Notes: generated by a model from the letters alone, not told the origin. A stretch of 64,000 bases of DNA from Streptomyces sp. F63 (GCF_018070345.1 NZ_JAGPXX010000011.1:1-64000); one strand, 5' to 3'; positions 51,088 through 59,669 are shown, numbered from the stretch's first letter. Program-made: numbers and translations.

Positions 51088-51128
51088 ACTCAACCGCATT
51101 GGTCTACACCGGTCAAGGTCTAGACCAC
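51088..51128 (-). promoter_or_regulatory. Chitinase promoter with two DasR/chi-type direct repeats
   Basis: On the minus strand, TTGACC (51116-51111), 17 bases and TTGAGT (51093-51088) form -35 and -10 boxes. Two copies of GGTCTAnACC flank the -35: GGTCTACACC (51101-51110) and GGTCTAGACC (51117-51126), 16 bases apart start to start. Such paired repeats overlapping the -35 are the established control element of Streptomyces chitinase genes and match the DasR dre core. Chitobiose or N-acetylglucosamine-dependent induction is therefore expected. Confidence 0.85.
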
Positions 51129-51420
51129 CATTCCTTCCGGGAGACGGGCAGGCGCCAGGCGTCCGGGAGGTGTCGGCGCGTGGCCCCCACCGCCCCTGCC
51201 GGCGCCGGGGCCGGACCGGACGCGTGGCTCCGCGGGTCCGCGGCGGCCGGGGCCCGGAAGCCCGTGGGGGCCACGGGGTCACGGCAGGGATCTCGCCCGG
51301 CCTCTGTTCTCCGAGCAGAGCGACCGCTTAGTATGCCGCTGGCGGGGCGGTACCCCCTCGCCCCCTCAGCTCCCCTGTCACTTGTCGACGCTCTACGGAA
51401 CGGTTCACGGAGGCCACCGG
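51129..51420 (+). other. Upstream region of the quinone-oxidoreductase operon
   Basis: A non-coding region between the chitinase promoter and the acyl-CoA dehydrogenase operon. Its right part (51285-51420) includes CCGCTTAGTATGCC, an A+T-richer patch that may hold the promoter. CGGAGG lies ahead of the ATG at 51421. Confidence 0.35.
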
Positions 51421-52404
51421 ATGAAGGCATGGCGCGTACACGAGAACGGCGAACCGCGCGAGGTGATGCGCCTCGACGAGGTGCCCGACCCGGTGCCGGG
51501 CCCCGGGCAGCTGCTGCTGCGGGTCCGCGCCGCCAACGTCAACTTCCCCGACGCGCTGCTCTGCCGCGGCCAGTACCAGGTCCGGCCGCCCCTGCCGTTC
51601 ACCCCCGGAGTCGAGGTCTGCGCCGAGGTCGTCGCGGCCGGGGACGGGGCGCGCACCGAGACCGGCGCCCGGGTCCTCGCCCAGCCGCCGCTGCCCGGAG
51701 GCGGCTTCGCCGAACTCACCGTCGCCGATGACGCCACCGTGCTCCCCGCTCCGGAGGCACTCGACGACGCCGAGGCCGCCGCCCTGCACATCGGCTACCA
51801 GACCGGCTGGTTCGGACTGCACCGCCGGGCCCGGCTCCAGCCCGGGGAAACCCTGCTGGTGCACGCGGCCGCGGGCGGGGTCGGCAGCGCCGCGGTCCAG
51901 CTCGGCAAGGCCGCCGGGGCCACCGTCATCGGCGTCACCGGCGGAGCGGAGAAGGCCGCCGTGGCCCGGAAACTGGGCTGCGACCTCGTCATCGACCGGC
52001 ACACCGACGACATCGCCGCCGCCGTCAAGGAGGCCACCGGCGGCAGGGGCGCCGACGTGGTCTACGACCCGGTCGGCGGCGACGCCTACGCCAAGTCCGT
52101 CAAGTGCATCGCCTTCGAGGGACGCGTGGTCGTCGTCGGCTTCGCCGGTGGCACCGTCCCCGCCCCCGGCCTCAACCACGCCCTGGTCAAGAACTACTCG
52201 ATCCTCGGCCTCCACTGGGGCCTCTACAACACCAAGGACCCGGCCGCCGTCCGTGCCTGCCACGCCGAACTCACCGGACTCGCCGCCCGGGGCGCGATCA
52301 AACCCCTGGTCAGCGAGCGCGTACCGCTCGACGGGGCCGCCGCGGCCGTCCAGCGCGTGGCCGACGGCCTGACCACCGGCCGCGTCGTCGTCACCCCCAA
52401 CTGA
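51421..52404 (+). CDS. NADPH:quinone oxidoreductase-like MDR protein
   Basis: A 327-aa medium-chain reductase without zinc sites. It has KAWRVHENGEPREVMRLDEVPDPVPGPGQ, an NADPH loop VHAAAGGVGSAAVQLGKAAGA and an RGADVVYDPVGGDAYAKS segment, as in quinone oxidoreductases. The C-terminal GLHWGLYNTKDP is typical of the group found with acyl-CoA dehydrogenases. It is first of three genes in the same direction (reductase plus two acyl-CoA dehydrogenases, gaps 17 and -4 bases), suggesting an acyl-CoA oxidation or reduction unit. Confidence 0.85.
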   Translation: MKAWRVHENGEPREVMRLDEVPDPVPGPGQLLLRVRAANVNFPDALLCRGQYQVRPPLPFTPGVEVCAEVVAAGDGARTETGARVLAQPPLPGGGFAELTVADDATVLPAPEALDDAEAAALHIGYQTGWFGLHRRARLQPGETLLVHAAAGGVGSAAVQLGKAAGATVIGVTGGAEKAAVARKLGCDLVIDRHTDDIAAAVKEATGGRGADVVYDPVGGDAYAKSVKCIAFEGRVVVVGFAGGTVPAPGLNHALVKNYSILGLHWGLYNTKDPAAVRACHAELTGLAARGAIKPLVSERVPLDGAAAAVQRVADGLTTGRVVVTPN

Positions 52405-52421
52405 TCCCGAGGAGCCGCGAC

Positions 52422-53639
52422 ATGCCGCGCAACGCCGCCGCACCGCAGCCGGCACCGGACGCCGACGGGCTGCGCCGCCGCGTCCGGGACCTGCTCGACG
52501 CCCACGACCCCGCCACCACACCCCGCGAGGAGTTCCTCCGGGCCCGCTTCGACGCCGGACTCGCCTGGGTGCACTTCCCCGAAGGGCTCGGCGGCCTCGG
52601 CGCCCCCCGCTCCCTGCAGCGGGTCGTCGACACCGAACTGGAGGCGGCCGGCGCCCCCGGCAACGACCCCCGCCGGATCGGCATCGGCCTCGGCATGGCC
52701 GCCCCGACCATCCTCCGCTACGGCACCGACGAGCAGAAGCAGCGCTTCCTGCGGCCCCTGTGGACCGGCGAGGAGGTGTGGTGCCAGCTCTTCAGCGAGC
52801 CCGGCGCCGGCTCCGACCTCGCCGCCCTCGCCACCCGCGCCGTGCGCGAGGACGGCACCGGCGACTGGATCGTCGACGGCCAGAAGGTGTGGACCTCCAG
52901 CGCCCACATCGCCCGCTGGGCCATCCTCATCGCCCGCACCGACCCGGACCAGCCCAAACACCGCGGCATCACCTACTTCCTCTGCGACATGACCGACCCG
53001 GGCGTGGAAGTGCGCCCGCTGCGCCAGATCACCGGCGAGGCCGAGTTCAACGAGGTCTTCCTCACCGGCGTGCGCATTCCCGACAGCCACCGGCTCGGGG
53101 AGATCGGCGACGGCTGGAAGGTCGCCCAGACCACCCTCAACAACGAGCGCGTCGCCATCGGCGGCGGCCGCATCCCGCGCGAGGGCGGCATGATCGGCAA
53201 GGCCGCCGCCACCTGGCGGGAACGGCCCGAACTGCGCACCCACGACCTGCACCAGCGGCTGCTCGGCCTGTGGGTCGAGGCCGAGGCCGCCCGCCTCGCC
53301 GCCGTCCGCCTCGGGCAGCAGCTCGCCACGGGCCAGCCCGGACCCGAGGGCGTGGCCATGAAACTGGGCTTCGCCCGGCTCGCCCAGGAGATCAGCGGCC
53401 TGGAGGTCGAACTCCTCGCCGACGACGGACTCACCTACCAGGACTGGACGATGGTCCGCCCGCAGCACGTCGACTTCACCGGACGCGACGCCGGGTACCG
53501 CTACCTGCGCGCCAAGGGCAACTCCATCGAGGGCGGCACCTCCGAGGTCCTGCTCAACATCGTCGCCGAACGCGTCCTCGGCCTGCCCCCCGAACCGCGC
53601 ACCGACAAGGACGTCCCCTGGAAGGAACTGGCCCGATGA
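52422..53639 (+). CDS. Acyl-CoA dehydrogenase (subunit-like, first of pair)
   Basis: A 405-aa flavoprotein of the acyl-CoA dehydrogenase family. It has LFSEPGAGSDLAALATRAVRE (FAD site), QKVWTSSAHIARWAILIARTD, and a C-terminal AKGNSIEGGTSEVLLNIVAERVLGLP. Pairs of different acyl-CoA dehydrogenase genes in one operon often form hetero-oligomers, for example in actinobacterial sterol degradation. The substrate here is unknown. GGAGCC precedes the ATG at 52422; the end overlaps the next gene. Confidence 0.88.
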   Translation: MPRNAAAPQPAPDADGLRRRVRDLLDAHDPATTPREEFLRARFDAGLAWVHFPEGLGGLGAPRSLQRVVDTELEAAGAPGNDPRRIGIGLGMAAPTILRYGTDEQKQRFLRPLWTGEEVWCQLFSEPGAGSDLAALATRAVREDGTGDWIVDGQKVWTSSAHIARWAILIARTDPDQPKHRGITYFLCDMTDPGVEVRPLRQITGEAEFNEVFLTGVRIPDSHRLGEIGDGWKVAQTTLNNERVAIGGGRIPREGGMIGKAAATWRERPELRTHDLHQRLLGLWVEAEAARLAAVRLGQQLATGQPGPEGVAMKLGFARLAQEISGLEVELLADDGLTYQDWTMVRPQHVDFTGRDAGYRYLRAKGNSIEGGTSEVLLNIVAERVLGLPPEPRTDKDVPWKELAR

Positions 53640-54817
53640 GCGCCACCACCGGCCCCGCCCCGGCCACCGCCCCCGCGGAGCAGCCCGTACCGGACCTGCT
53701 GTACTCCGAGGCGGAGGAGGACCTGCGCTCCGCCGTGCGGTCCCTCCTCACCGACCGCTGCGAGCCGGGCGCCGTCCTCGCCCGGACCGAGACCGGCCGG
53801 CCGTACGACCCGGAGCTGTGGACGGCGCTCGGCGCCGGCATGGGCACCGCCGGGCTGCTCGTGCCGGAGACGCTCGGCGGGCAGGGCGCCTCGGCCCGCG
53901 AGGCGGCCGTCGTCCTGGAGGAGCTCGGCCGCGCCGCTGCCCCGTCGCCCTACCTGACCAGTGCCGTCATCGCCGTGGAGGCGCTGCTCGGCGCCGGGCC
54001 GGAGGACGGTGCGGAGACCGCCGCGCTGCTGGCCGAGCTCGCCGCCGGCCGCACCACCGCCGCCCTGGCGATGCCCTGGTCCACCCCTCCCGGCCCGCGC
54101 CCCACGGCGACCGTACGGGCCGATGACGGTGCCGCGCTCACCGGCACCGTGCGCGGCGTCGCCGACGCCGCGGAGGCCCGGACCCTGCTCGTCCCGGCCG
54201 AGGGGCCCGGCGGACTCGGCCTCTGGGCCGTGGACACGGCGGCGCCCGGTGCCGGCATCGCCCCGCGGGAGCCCCTCGACCTCACCCGCCCCCTCGCCGA
54301 CACCACCTTCGAGGGCGCCCCCGCCCGGCTGGTCGCCGGCCCGGAGACGGCCGAAGCCGCCATCCGGCGCGCGCTGTCCGCCGGAGCCGGACTGCTCGCC
54401 TCCGAACAGCTCGGCATCGCCGAGTGGTGCCTCGCCGAAACGGTGCGGCACACCCGGGAGCGGCACCAGTTCAACCGCCCCGTCGGCTCCTTCCAGGCCC
54501 TGAAGCACCGGCTCGCCGCGCTCTGGCTCGACATCGTCTCCGCCCGGGCCGCGGCCCGCAACGCGGCCGACGCCCTCGCCACCGGTTCCCCCGACCTGCC
54601 CGTGGCCGTGGCCGTCGCCCAGGCCCACTGCTCGCGGACGGCCGTCCACGCCGCGGAGGAGTGCGTCCAGCTGCACGGAGGCATCGGCATGACCTGGGAA
54701 CACCCCGCCCACCTCTACCTCAAGCGGGCCAAGGCGGACGCCACCGCACTCGGCACCGCGGGACGGCACCGGGAGGCCCTCGCCGCGCTGGTGGCCCTCC
54801 CCGCCCCGTCCCCCTGA
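53636..54817 (+). CDS. Acyl-CoA dehydrogenase (second of pair)
   Basis: A 393-aa member of the same family but divergent. The helical N-terminal domain is present (EEDLRSAVRSLLTDRC). The C-terminal domain has ASEQLGIAEWCLAETVRHTRERHQFNRPVGSFQALKHRLA and QLHGGIGMTWEHPAHLYLKRAKAD. The middle beta-domain is shorter and the FAD-binding consensus is weak. It starts in ATGA overlap with the preceding gene, consistent with a heterodimeric enzyme in which this subunit may carry the other half of the active site. Confidence 0.86.
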   Translation: MSATTGPAPATAPAEQPVPDLLYSEAEEDLRSAVRSLLTDRCEPGAVLARTETGRPYDPELWTALGAGMGTAGLLVPETLGGQGASAREAAVVLEELGRAAAPSPYLTSAVIAVEALLGAGPEDGAETAALLAELAAGRTTAALAMPWSTPPGPRPTATVRADDGAALTGTVRGVADAAEARTLLVPAEGPGGLGLWAVDTAAPGAGIAPREPLDLTRPLADTTFEGAPARLVAGPETAEAAIRRALSAGAGLLASEQLGIAEWCLAETVRHTRERHQFNRPVGSFQALKHRLAALWLDIVSARAAARNAADALATGSPDLPVAVAVAQAHCSRTAVHAAEECVQLHGGIGMTWEHPAHLYLKRAKADATALGTAGRHREALAALVALPAPSP

Positions 54818-54969
54818 CGCGGCACGGAAACCGGGCCGGGGGAGGACCTCCGTGGGGGGAAGGCCCTCCCCCGGCCCGTGCGGCCCGCCGGCGCACGGCG
54901 CGGGCCCCGGTCCGCCGCCCGTGCGACGGCCACGGCCACGGGCACGACCGCGGCACGGGCACGACCGCG

Positions 54970-55037
54970 GCACGGGCACGGCCACGGCACGGGCACGGCC
55001 ACGGCACGGGCACGGCCACGGCACGGGCACGGCCACG
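54970..55037. repeat. 17-bp tandem repeat, four perfect copies
   Basis: The unit GCACGGGCACGGCCACG occurs four times without change (54970-54986, 54987-55003, 55004-55020, 55021-55037). Degenerate hexamer-type copies (GGGCAC, GGCCAC) extend from about 54930 to 55105. A 17-bp period shifts the frame, so it is not coding. It lies between the acyl-CoA dehydrogenase operon and the phosphodiesterase gene, and is a potential variable-number locus. Confidence 0.9.
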
Positions 55038-55259
55038 GCACGGGCACGGCGACGGCCACGGGCACGGGCACGGCACGGGCACGGCCACGGCGACGGGCAG
55101 GGAAACGGCCGGTCAACTCCCGCCGTCGGCAACGGCGTCGGGGGTGCCGGCGGCCCCCCGGGCCGTCATACTCGGGCACGGTTCCCACCGGTCCGTGAGC
55201 TCCGCGCACCGCGGCGCCCACGCGGCCGCCCCCGCCGTGCCGTCCGCCTGGGAGGCTTC

Positions 55260-56153
55260 ATGGCCCTCGCACGCCCCGCCCGCCGCACGCTCGTCACCTC
55301 CTTCGCCGCCGCTCTCGCCGGCACCGCGGCCGCACCGGCCGCCGCCCGCGCGGCGACGGCCGCGCCCGCCCCGGCGGCGGTGCGCCCGGGCCCCGCGCCC
55401 CTCCGCCGGGCCCACGCGCACAACGACTACGAACACCCCCGCCCTCTCCTCGACGCCCTCGACCACCGGTTCACCGGCGTCGAGGCCGACATCTGGCTGA
55501 CCGGGGGCCAACTCCTGGTGGGACACGACGCGGGGGACCTCACCCCCGGACGCACCCTGGAGAGGCTCTACCTCGAACCGCTGCTGCGCCGGGTGCGCGC
55601 CCACCGCGGCACGGTGTATCCCGGCCACCGCACGCCCGTGCAACTCCTCATCGACCTCAAGAACACCGGCGAGGCGAGCTATCTCGCACTCCACCGGCGG
55701 CTGCACCGCTACCGGCGGATGCTGAGCGCGGCCGTGGACGGCCGGGTCCGCCCCGGCGCGGTCACCGCCGTGATCTCCGGTGACCGCGCCGCCCGCGGGC
55801 CGATGGAGGCCCAGCGCCTGCGGTACGCCTTCTACGACGGCCGCCTCGACGACCTGGGCGGCGCGTCCCCCGCCTCCCTCATCCCGCTGATCAGCAGCAA
55901 CTGGACCCACAGCTTCGGCTGGCGGGGCGTGGGACCGATGCCCGCCGCCGAGCGCGGGAGGCTCCACGAGATCGTCGCCACCGCTCACCGCGAACACCGG
56001 CGGGTGCGCTTCTGGGCCACCCCCGACACGCCCGGCCCGGGGCGCGACGCCGTCTGGTCGGAACTCCTGGCCGCGGGAGCCGACCACGTCAACACCGACG
56101 ACCTGGCCGGCCTGGAGGCATTCCTCGACCGCCACGACGGGCAGCGGCGATAA
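55260..56153 (+). CDS. Secreted GDPD/PI-PLC-like phosphodiesterase (Tat substrate)
   Basis: A 297-aa protein. The N-terminus RPARRTLVTSFAAALAGTAAAPAAARA is a twin-arginine-type signal. The domain contains HAHNDYEHPRPLLDALDHRFTGVEADIWL and LLVGHD, the TIM-barrel pattern of glycerophosphodiester phosphodiesterase and PI-PLC-like proteins. FWATPDTPGPGRDAVWSELLAAGADHVNTDDLAGLEAFL closes the barrel. The usual catalytic HR-GxxxxxPENT signature is altered (HAHNDYEHP), so the substrate may not be glycerophosphodiesters. GGAGGCTTC precedes the ATG, which lies after the 17-bp repeat region. Confidence 0.8.
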   Translation: MALARPARRTLVTSFAAALAGTAAAPAAARAATAAPAPAAVRPGPAPLRRAHAHNDYEHPRPLLDALDHRFTGVEADIWLTGGQLLVGHDAGDLTPGRTLERLYLEPLLRRVRAHRGTVYPGHRTPVQLLIDLKNTGEASYLALHRRLHRYRRMLSAAVDGRVRPGAVTAVISGDRAARGPMEAQRLRYAFYDGRLDDLGGASPASLIPLISSNWTHSFGWRGVGPMPAAERGRLHEIVATAHREHRRVRFWATPDTPGPGRDAVWSELLAAGADHVNTDDLAGLEAFLDRHDGQRR

Positions 56154-56287
56154 CGCTCGGTCAGTACCCGATCGGCGGACGGACGGACGGCCGGTACGGA
56201 GCGCGCCATGGGCCACACTGACGCCCCAGAGCCGCTCCGTACCACGTCCCGGCCGTATCCCCCGGCCGGCCGAGGAGGTTGTCCGCG

Positions 56288-56482
56288 ATGGTCGTGTCCG
56301 TCTCCGTGCTTCTGCTGCTCCTGGTCATCACGCTGATCTTCCTGCGGAGCGGGTCCCTCAAGACCTCCCACGCGATCCTGTGCGCCGTGGTGGGCTTCCT
56401 GGTCGCGGGCACCGGTATCGCGCCCTCCGTCTACCACGGGATCTCGGCCACCGCGCAGCTCGTGAGCGGCTTCCGCCCCTGA
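56288..56482 (+). CDS. Small membrane protein of unknown function
   Basis: A 64-aa protein with a hydrophobic N-terminal helix (VVSVSVLLLLLVITLIFL), a short polar turn (RSGSLKTSH) and a second helix (AILCAVVGFLVAGTGIAP). I recall similar small proteins being widespread in Streptomyces and on its plasmids, without a known role. GAGGAGG lies 9-15 bases before the ATG at 56288; an in-frame TTG three codons earlier is less likely. Confidence 0.7.
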   Translation: MVVSVSVLLLLLVITLIFLRSGSLKTSHAILCAVVGFLVAGTGIAPSVYHGISATAQLVSGFRP

Positions 56483-56518
56483 CCGCGGGGGCCGGCGGCA
56501 CAACGGGCCCCCGGCCTG

Positions 56519-56890
56519 TCACGTCTCCGCCGCCAGCAGCCGGGACCGGATGAGGAAGCGGACGCCCTCGGGGGCTTCCAGGGAGAATCCGCTGCCCCGG
56601 CCCTCCACCACGTCCACGATCAGCCGGGTGTGGCTCCACCGTTCGTGCTGGCCGGCCGACATCCAGAACGGCACCCGCTCCGGCACCCCGTCGACCGCCA
56701 GTTCCGCCAGCAGCACATCGGCCCCGCCCGTCCTGAACTCCCCGGCCGGGTAGCACATCGGCGCGCTGCCGTCGCAGCACCCGCCCGACTGGTGGAACAT
56801 CAGCGGCCCGTGCGCCTCCCGCAGCCTTCGCAGCAAGTCCGCCGCCGGTGTGGTCAGCTCCACCCTGGCCGTGTCCGCGCTGTCACTCAT
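56519..56890 (-). CDS. DUF779 protein
   Basis: A 123-aa small protein of the DUF779 family: LLRRLREAHGPLMFHQSGGCCDGSAPMCYPAGEFRTGGADVLLAEL, followed by PFWMSAGQHERWSHTRLIVDVVEGRGSGFSLE. The paired Cys (GGCCDGSAPMC) may bind a metal. The family often occurs beside acetaldehyde dehydrogenase genes, but none is adjacent here. The ATG at 56890 has a weak Shine-Dalgarno. Confidence 0.82.
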   Translation of the reverse strand: MSDSADTARVELTTPAADLLRRLREAHGPLMFHQSGGCCDGSAPMCYPAGEFRTGGADVLLAELAVDGVPERVPFWMSAGQHERWSHTRLIVDVVEGRGSGFSLEAPEGVRFLIRSRLLAAET

Positions 56891-57332
56891 GTCCGCTCCG
56901 CAACTCGTGGAAGGGGCCCTCACCGATGGCCACGGCTCCGGGCGCGGCGCCGCCGTCCCACGGTCACACCCTGCGCGGGAGGGCGGCAAGCCCCGTGCGC
57001 CGCCGGTCCGGGCGGGAACGCCTCGCCGGGGCGGAGCCGTTCCGGGAGGCGCGACGGCACGGCCCGCCGCGGCCTGCCGCGCGCACAGCGGGTTCCGCGG
57101 TGCGCGGTAATCCGGAGCGGAACGAATAGCCGGTCACCGTTTCCGGCTTGTGGCCAGAACTCACTGACCGGACTCCGGCGGAAGGTCACCGGAAAGGGCT
57201 TCCGGTGCCCGGCGTGGCCATATTCCGGTGCGCGCCTGCCGTCTCACCGGACGATTCGGCCTGCCGGTCGAGTTCGCCGCCCGGCCCGGACGCATTTGTT
57301 TCGGCCGTGTTTCCCGAGTGAGACCCACGCCC
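56891..57332 (+). other. Intergenic region upstream of the first CebR-type site
   Basis: Part of a 942-bp gap between DUF779 and the first DUF4360 gene. It has normal GC content and no frame with a ribosome site or family match. The right part (57120-57330) is somewhat A+T-richer, with patches such as GGCCATATTCCGG near 57216. Nothing else recognised. Confidence 0.35.
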
Positions 57333-57375
57333 TTGTCATGGTCCTGGGGAACCTCCTACTGTGGGAGCGCTCCCA
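57333..57375 (+). promoter_or_regulatory. Promoter with CebR-type operator, no assigned gene
   Basis: TTGTCA (57333-57338), 18 bases and TACTGT (57357-57362) form good -35 and -10 boxes. They are followed at once by the exact palindrome TGGGAGCGCTCCCA (57362-57375), the operator of the cellobiose-responsive LacI-family repressor CebR. Promoter plus operator would give repression relieved by cello-oligosaccharides. The next assigned gene, DUF4360 at 57833, is 460 bases away. See the paired site before the GH12 gene. Confidence 0.75.
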
Positions 57376-57399
57376 CCCCTGCCCCCCCACGGGTCAGCA

Positions 57400-57447
57400 G
57401 GAGGCCAGGTCATGACGCCGGAATGGCGGACCCATCACCTGGCCTCC
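57400..57447. repeat. Long inverted repeat burying a ribosome site
   Basis: GGAGGCCAGGT (57400-57410) pairs exactly with ACCTGGCCTCC (57437-57447). The pairing resumes after one mismatch with ATG/CAT, leaving an 18-base loop. The left arm contains AGGAGG followed by an ATG at 57412, so any start there would be folded away in the RNA. The frame from 57412 to 57723 is basic and Pro/Arg-rich and looks non-coding. Confidence 0.7.
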
Positions 57448-57832
57448 CGATCCGGCAGGCCGTACGTTTTGATACTCAGCGTCCCCTGGTGGCGCGCCGA
57501 ACGCACCGGTGGAATCCGTAACCGGGCCGAAGCGCCCCGCCGCGTCAGGCAGTCGGGCCGTCGGAATGCGCCGGCCGGCCGCCGTGAGTGCCGATCCGTA
57601 CCGTCGTGCCCCTGTCTCCGCAGAGGACCTCCGGGAGTCCGGACAGCAGCGCCAGCTTTCCCACCCTGTTCCGCGACGCGCCGTGCCGCGTTGTTGCCCG
57701 GGGCCGGTGCGCTGCCCGGATGAGGCTCTGGCACGCCGGCGTTCCGCCGCGACTTTCCGGGCCTCGTTCAGTGTGGGCGGATTCGGGATCGTCCCCCTTC
57801 CGTCATGGTCCACGACGATCGATTGGAGAATC
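57448..57832 (+). other. Leader region before the first DUF4360 gene
   Basis: This 385-bp stretch contains no recognisable gene. Its last bases, CGATCGATTGGAGAATC ahead of the ATG, are nearly repeated before the second DUF4360 gene, so the leader end was duplicated with the gene. Confidence 0.35.
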
Positions 57833-58480
57833 ATGTCCGGTGTACTTCTGGCAAGTGGGGCTGCCGCGGCGTTACTCGCTTCCACGCTGACCGCTTCCAC
57901 CGTCTCCGCCGAGGAGACCGTCCCGACGGAGAAGATCCAGCTCTCCGTCAACACCGTGAACGGCTCGGGCTGCCCGGCAGGGACGGCCGCCGTCGCCGTC
58001 TCCCCGGACAACACGGCCTTCACCGTGACCTACAGCGATTACCTCGCCCAGGTCGGCGTCGGCGCCTCGCCGACCGACTTCAGAAAGAACTGCCAGCTCA
58101 ACCTGGACGTGATCGTGCCCCAGGGCTTCACCTACGCGATCGCGAAGGTCGACTACCGCGGCTACGGCTACCTGGAGGACGGTGCCGCCGGCCTGCAGAA
58201 GGCGTCGTACTACCACCAGGGCTCCTCCGAGACGAGCACCACCTCGCGCACCTTCAACGGCCCGTTCGACAACAACTGGCAGGCGTCGGCCAGCAAGGAG
58301 TACGCCGAGCTGGTCTGGGCCCCCTGCGGCGTGAAGCGCAACTTCAACATCAACACCGAACTGCGGGTCGACGGTGGCGACTCGGACACCAAGAACACGA
58401 CCAGCTTCATGACCATGGACTCCACGGACGCCGCGGTCAGCACGGTCTACCACATGGCCTGGAAGGAATGCGGTAGCTGA
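57833..58480 (+). CDS. Secreted DUF4360 protein (first of tandem pair)
   Basis: A 215-aa exported protein. The signal peptide is MSGVLLASGAAAALLASTLTASTVSA. The mature DUF4360 domain starts near residue 30 (IQLSVNTVNGSGCPAGTAAVAV) and includes FTVTYSDYLAQVG, FRKNCQLNLDVIVPQGFTYAIAKVDYRGYGYLEDGA and WAPCGVKRNFNINTELRV. Three conserved Cys may form disulfides. The family occurs in actinobacteria and fungi; function unknown. TTGGAGA precedes the ATG. A paralogue follows 520 bases downstream, with high identity in the core and a duplicated start region. Confidence 0.88.
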   Translation: MSGVLLASGAAAALLASTLTASTVSAEETVPTEKIQLSVNTVNGSGCPAGTAAVAVSPDNTAFTVTYSDYLAQVGVGASPTDFRKNCQLNLDVIVPQGFTYAIAKVDYRGYGYLEDGAAGLQKASYYHQGSSETSTTSRTFNGPFDNNWQASASKEYAELVWAPCGVKRNFNINTELRVDGGDSDTKNTTSFMTMDSTDAAVSTVYHMAWKECGS

Positions 58481-59003
58481 CGGGCTCCGCGCGCTGCCCG
58501 CGCGCGGTGGCGTCCCGGGCGCCCGCCGGGGTTCACGGCCCGGGAGCCGGCCGTGGACCGCGGAGCGTGGTCCACGAGCGGGAGAACGGAACACCGCGGG
58601 ACGCACAACCGGTGACCCAGACCCGAGGACTGGTGACCGGATACCAGCACCCCCCACTCCGGACCTGCGGGACACGTGTGCCGCACGGTTGCGGAACTCG
58701 AACGGCCCGGGGCGACACCCCCGCGCCCCACGGCAGCGGCTGCCGGGGCGCGGGGGCCACCCCACCCCCTCGGAATGCCCTTGGTCCGCAGAGGGGACGG
58801 GCCATGCGAAACGAGAACACGGGGTCTTCTCTTCCGAGCCCTTTCCATGCCGAGAACACAGGATTCTCCCGAACGCACGCCACGTAGGGGCGGCGGGAAG
58901 TCCGCGGCGGTGCCGGCAGGGGTTCGGCGGGTTCCACACAGCAAACGGCGCCGGGGCGTTCCCTGTATCCCGGCGCGGTCCACAGCAGACCGATTGGAGA
59001 ACC
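58481..59003 (+). other. Spacer between the two DUF4360 genes
   Basis: A 523-bp region without a believable gene. It includes a small inverted repeat GTGGACC...GGTCCAC near 58552-58574, which may end the first transcript. The final bases resemble the leader of the first copy (CGATTGGAGAACC before ATG). Confidence 0.4.
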
Positions 59004-59669
59004 ATGTCCGGTGTACTCGCAGCGGCCGGCGCGGCAACAGCGTTGTTCGCCACCTCATTCATTCCGGGCCCGATCGCGACGCCGCCGTACTTCACGGATG
59101 TGCCGACCGACAAGATGATCATCACGGTTGCGACCGTCAATGGCTCGGGTTGCCCGGCGGGGACGGCCGCCGTCGCCGTCTCCGAGGACAACACGGCCTT
59201 CACCGTGACCTACAGCGACTACCTCGCCATGGTCGGCGTCGGGGCCAAGCCGACCGACTTCAGAAAGAACTGCCAGCTCAACCTGGCGATGCAGGTCCCG
59301 CAGGGCTTCACGTACGCCATCGCCAAGGTGGACTACCGCGGCTACGCGTACCTGGAGGACGGCGCCAGCGCGATGCAGAAGGCGTCGTACTACTTCCAGG
59401 GGGCGTCCAACACGGACTCCCGGCAGGAGCAGTTCGCCGGACCGCTCGACGACAACTGGCAGGTCACGCACACCACCGAGCTGCCCGCGCTGGTCTGGGC
59501 GCCCTGCGGTGAGATCCGCAACTTCAACATCAACACGGAGCTGCGCGTCAACGCCGGTACGTCGGACACCAAGGAGACCACCAGTCTGATGACGATGGAC
59601 TCCACCGACGGCTCCGTCGACACCACCTACCAGATGGCCTGGAAGCGGTGTGAGCCCGGCGACGCGTGA
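59004..59669 (+). CDS. Secreted DUF4360 protein (second of tandem pair)
   Basis: A 221-aa paralogue of the preceding protein. The start MSGVLAAAGAATALFATSF is nearly the same and serves as signal peptide. The mature domain begins with MIITVATVNGSGCPAGTAAVAV. Core motifs (FTVTYSDYLAMVG, FRKNCQLNLAMQVPQGFTYAIAKVDYRGYAYLEDGA, WAPCGEIRNFNINTELRV) are conserved. The segment between Cys residues and the C-terminus differ, so the copies have diverged. Probably a tandem duplication of one gene plus its leader. A terminator follows. Confidence 0.88.
   Translation: MSGVLAAAGAATALFATSFIPGPIATPPYFTDVPTDKMIITVATVNGSGCPAGTAAVAVSEDNTAFTVTYSDYLAMVGVGAKPTDFRKNCQLNLAMQVPQGFTYAIAKVDYRGYAYLEDGASAMQKASYYFQGASNTDSRQEQFAGPLDDNWQVTHTTELPALVWAPCGEIRNFNINTELRVNAGTSDTKETTSLMTMDSTDGSVDTTYQMAWKRCEPGDA

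Noticed and set aside
54852..55259. Extended N-terminus of the phosphodiesterase through the 17-bp repeat
   Set aside because: The extension is His/Gly/Thr-rich repeat translation; the twin-arginine signal and ribosome site place the start at 55260.
57412..57723. ORF behind AGGAGG at the orphan CebR promoter
   Set aside because: The ribosome site lies inside a strong hairpin and the product is basic, Pro/Arg-rich and without a signal peptide, unlike a cellulase.
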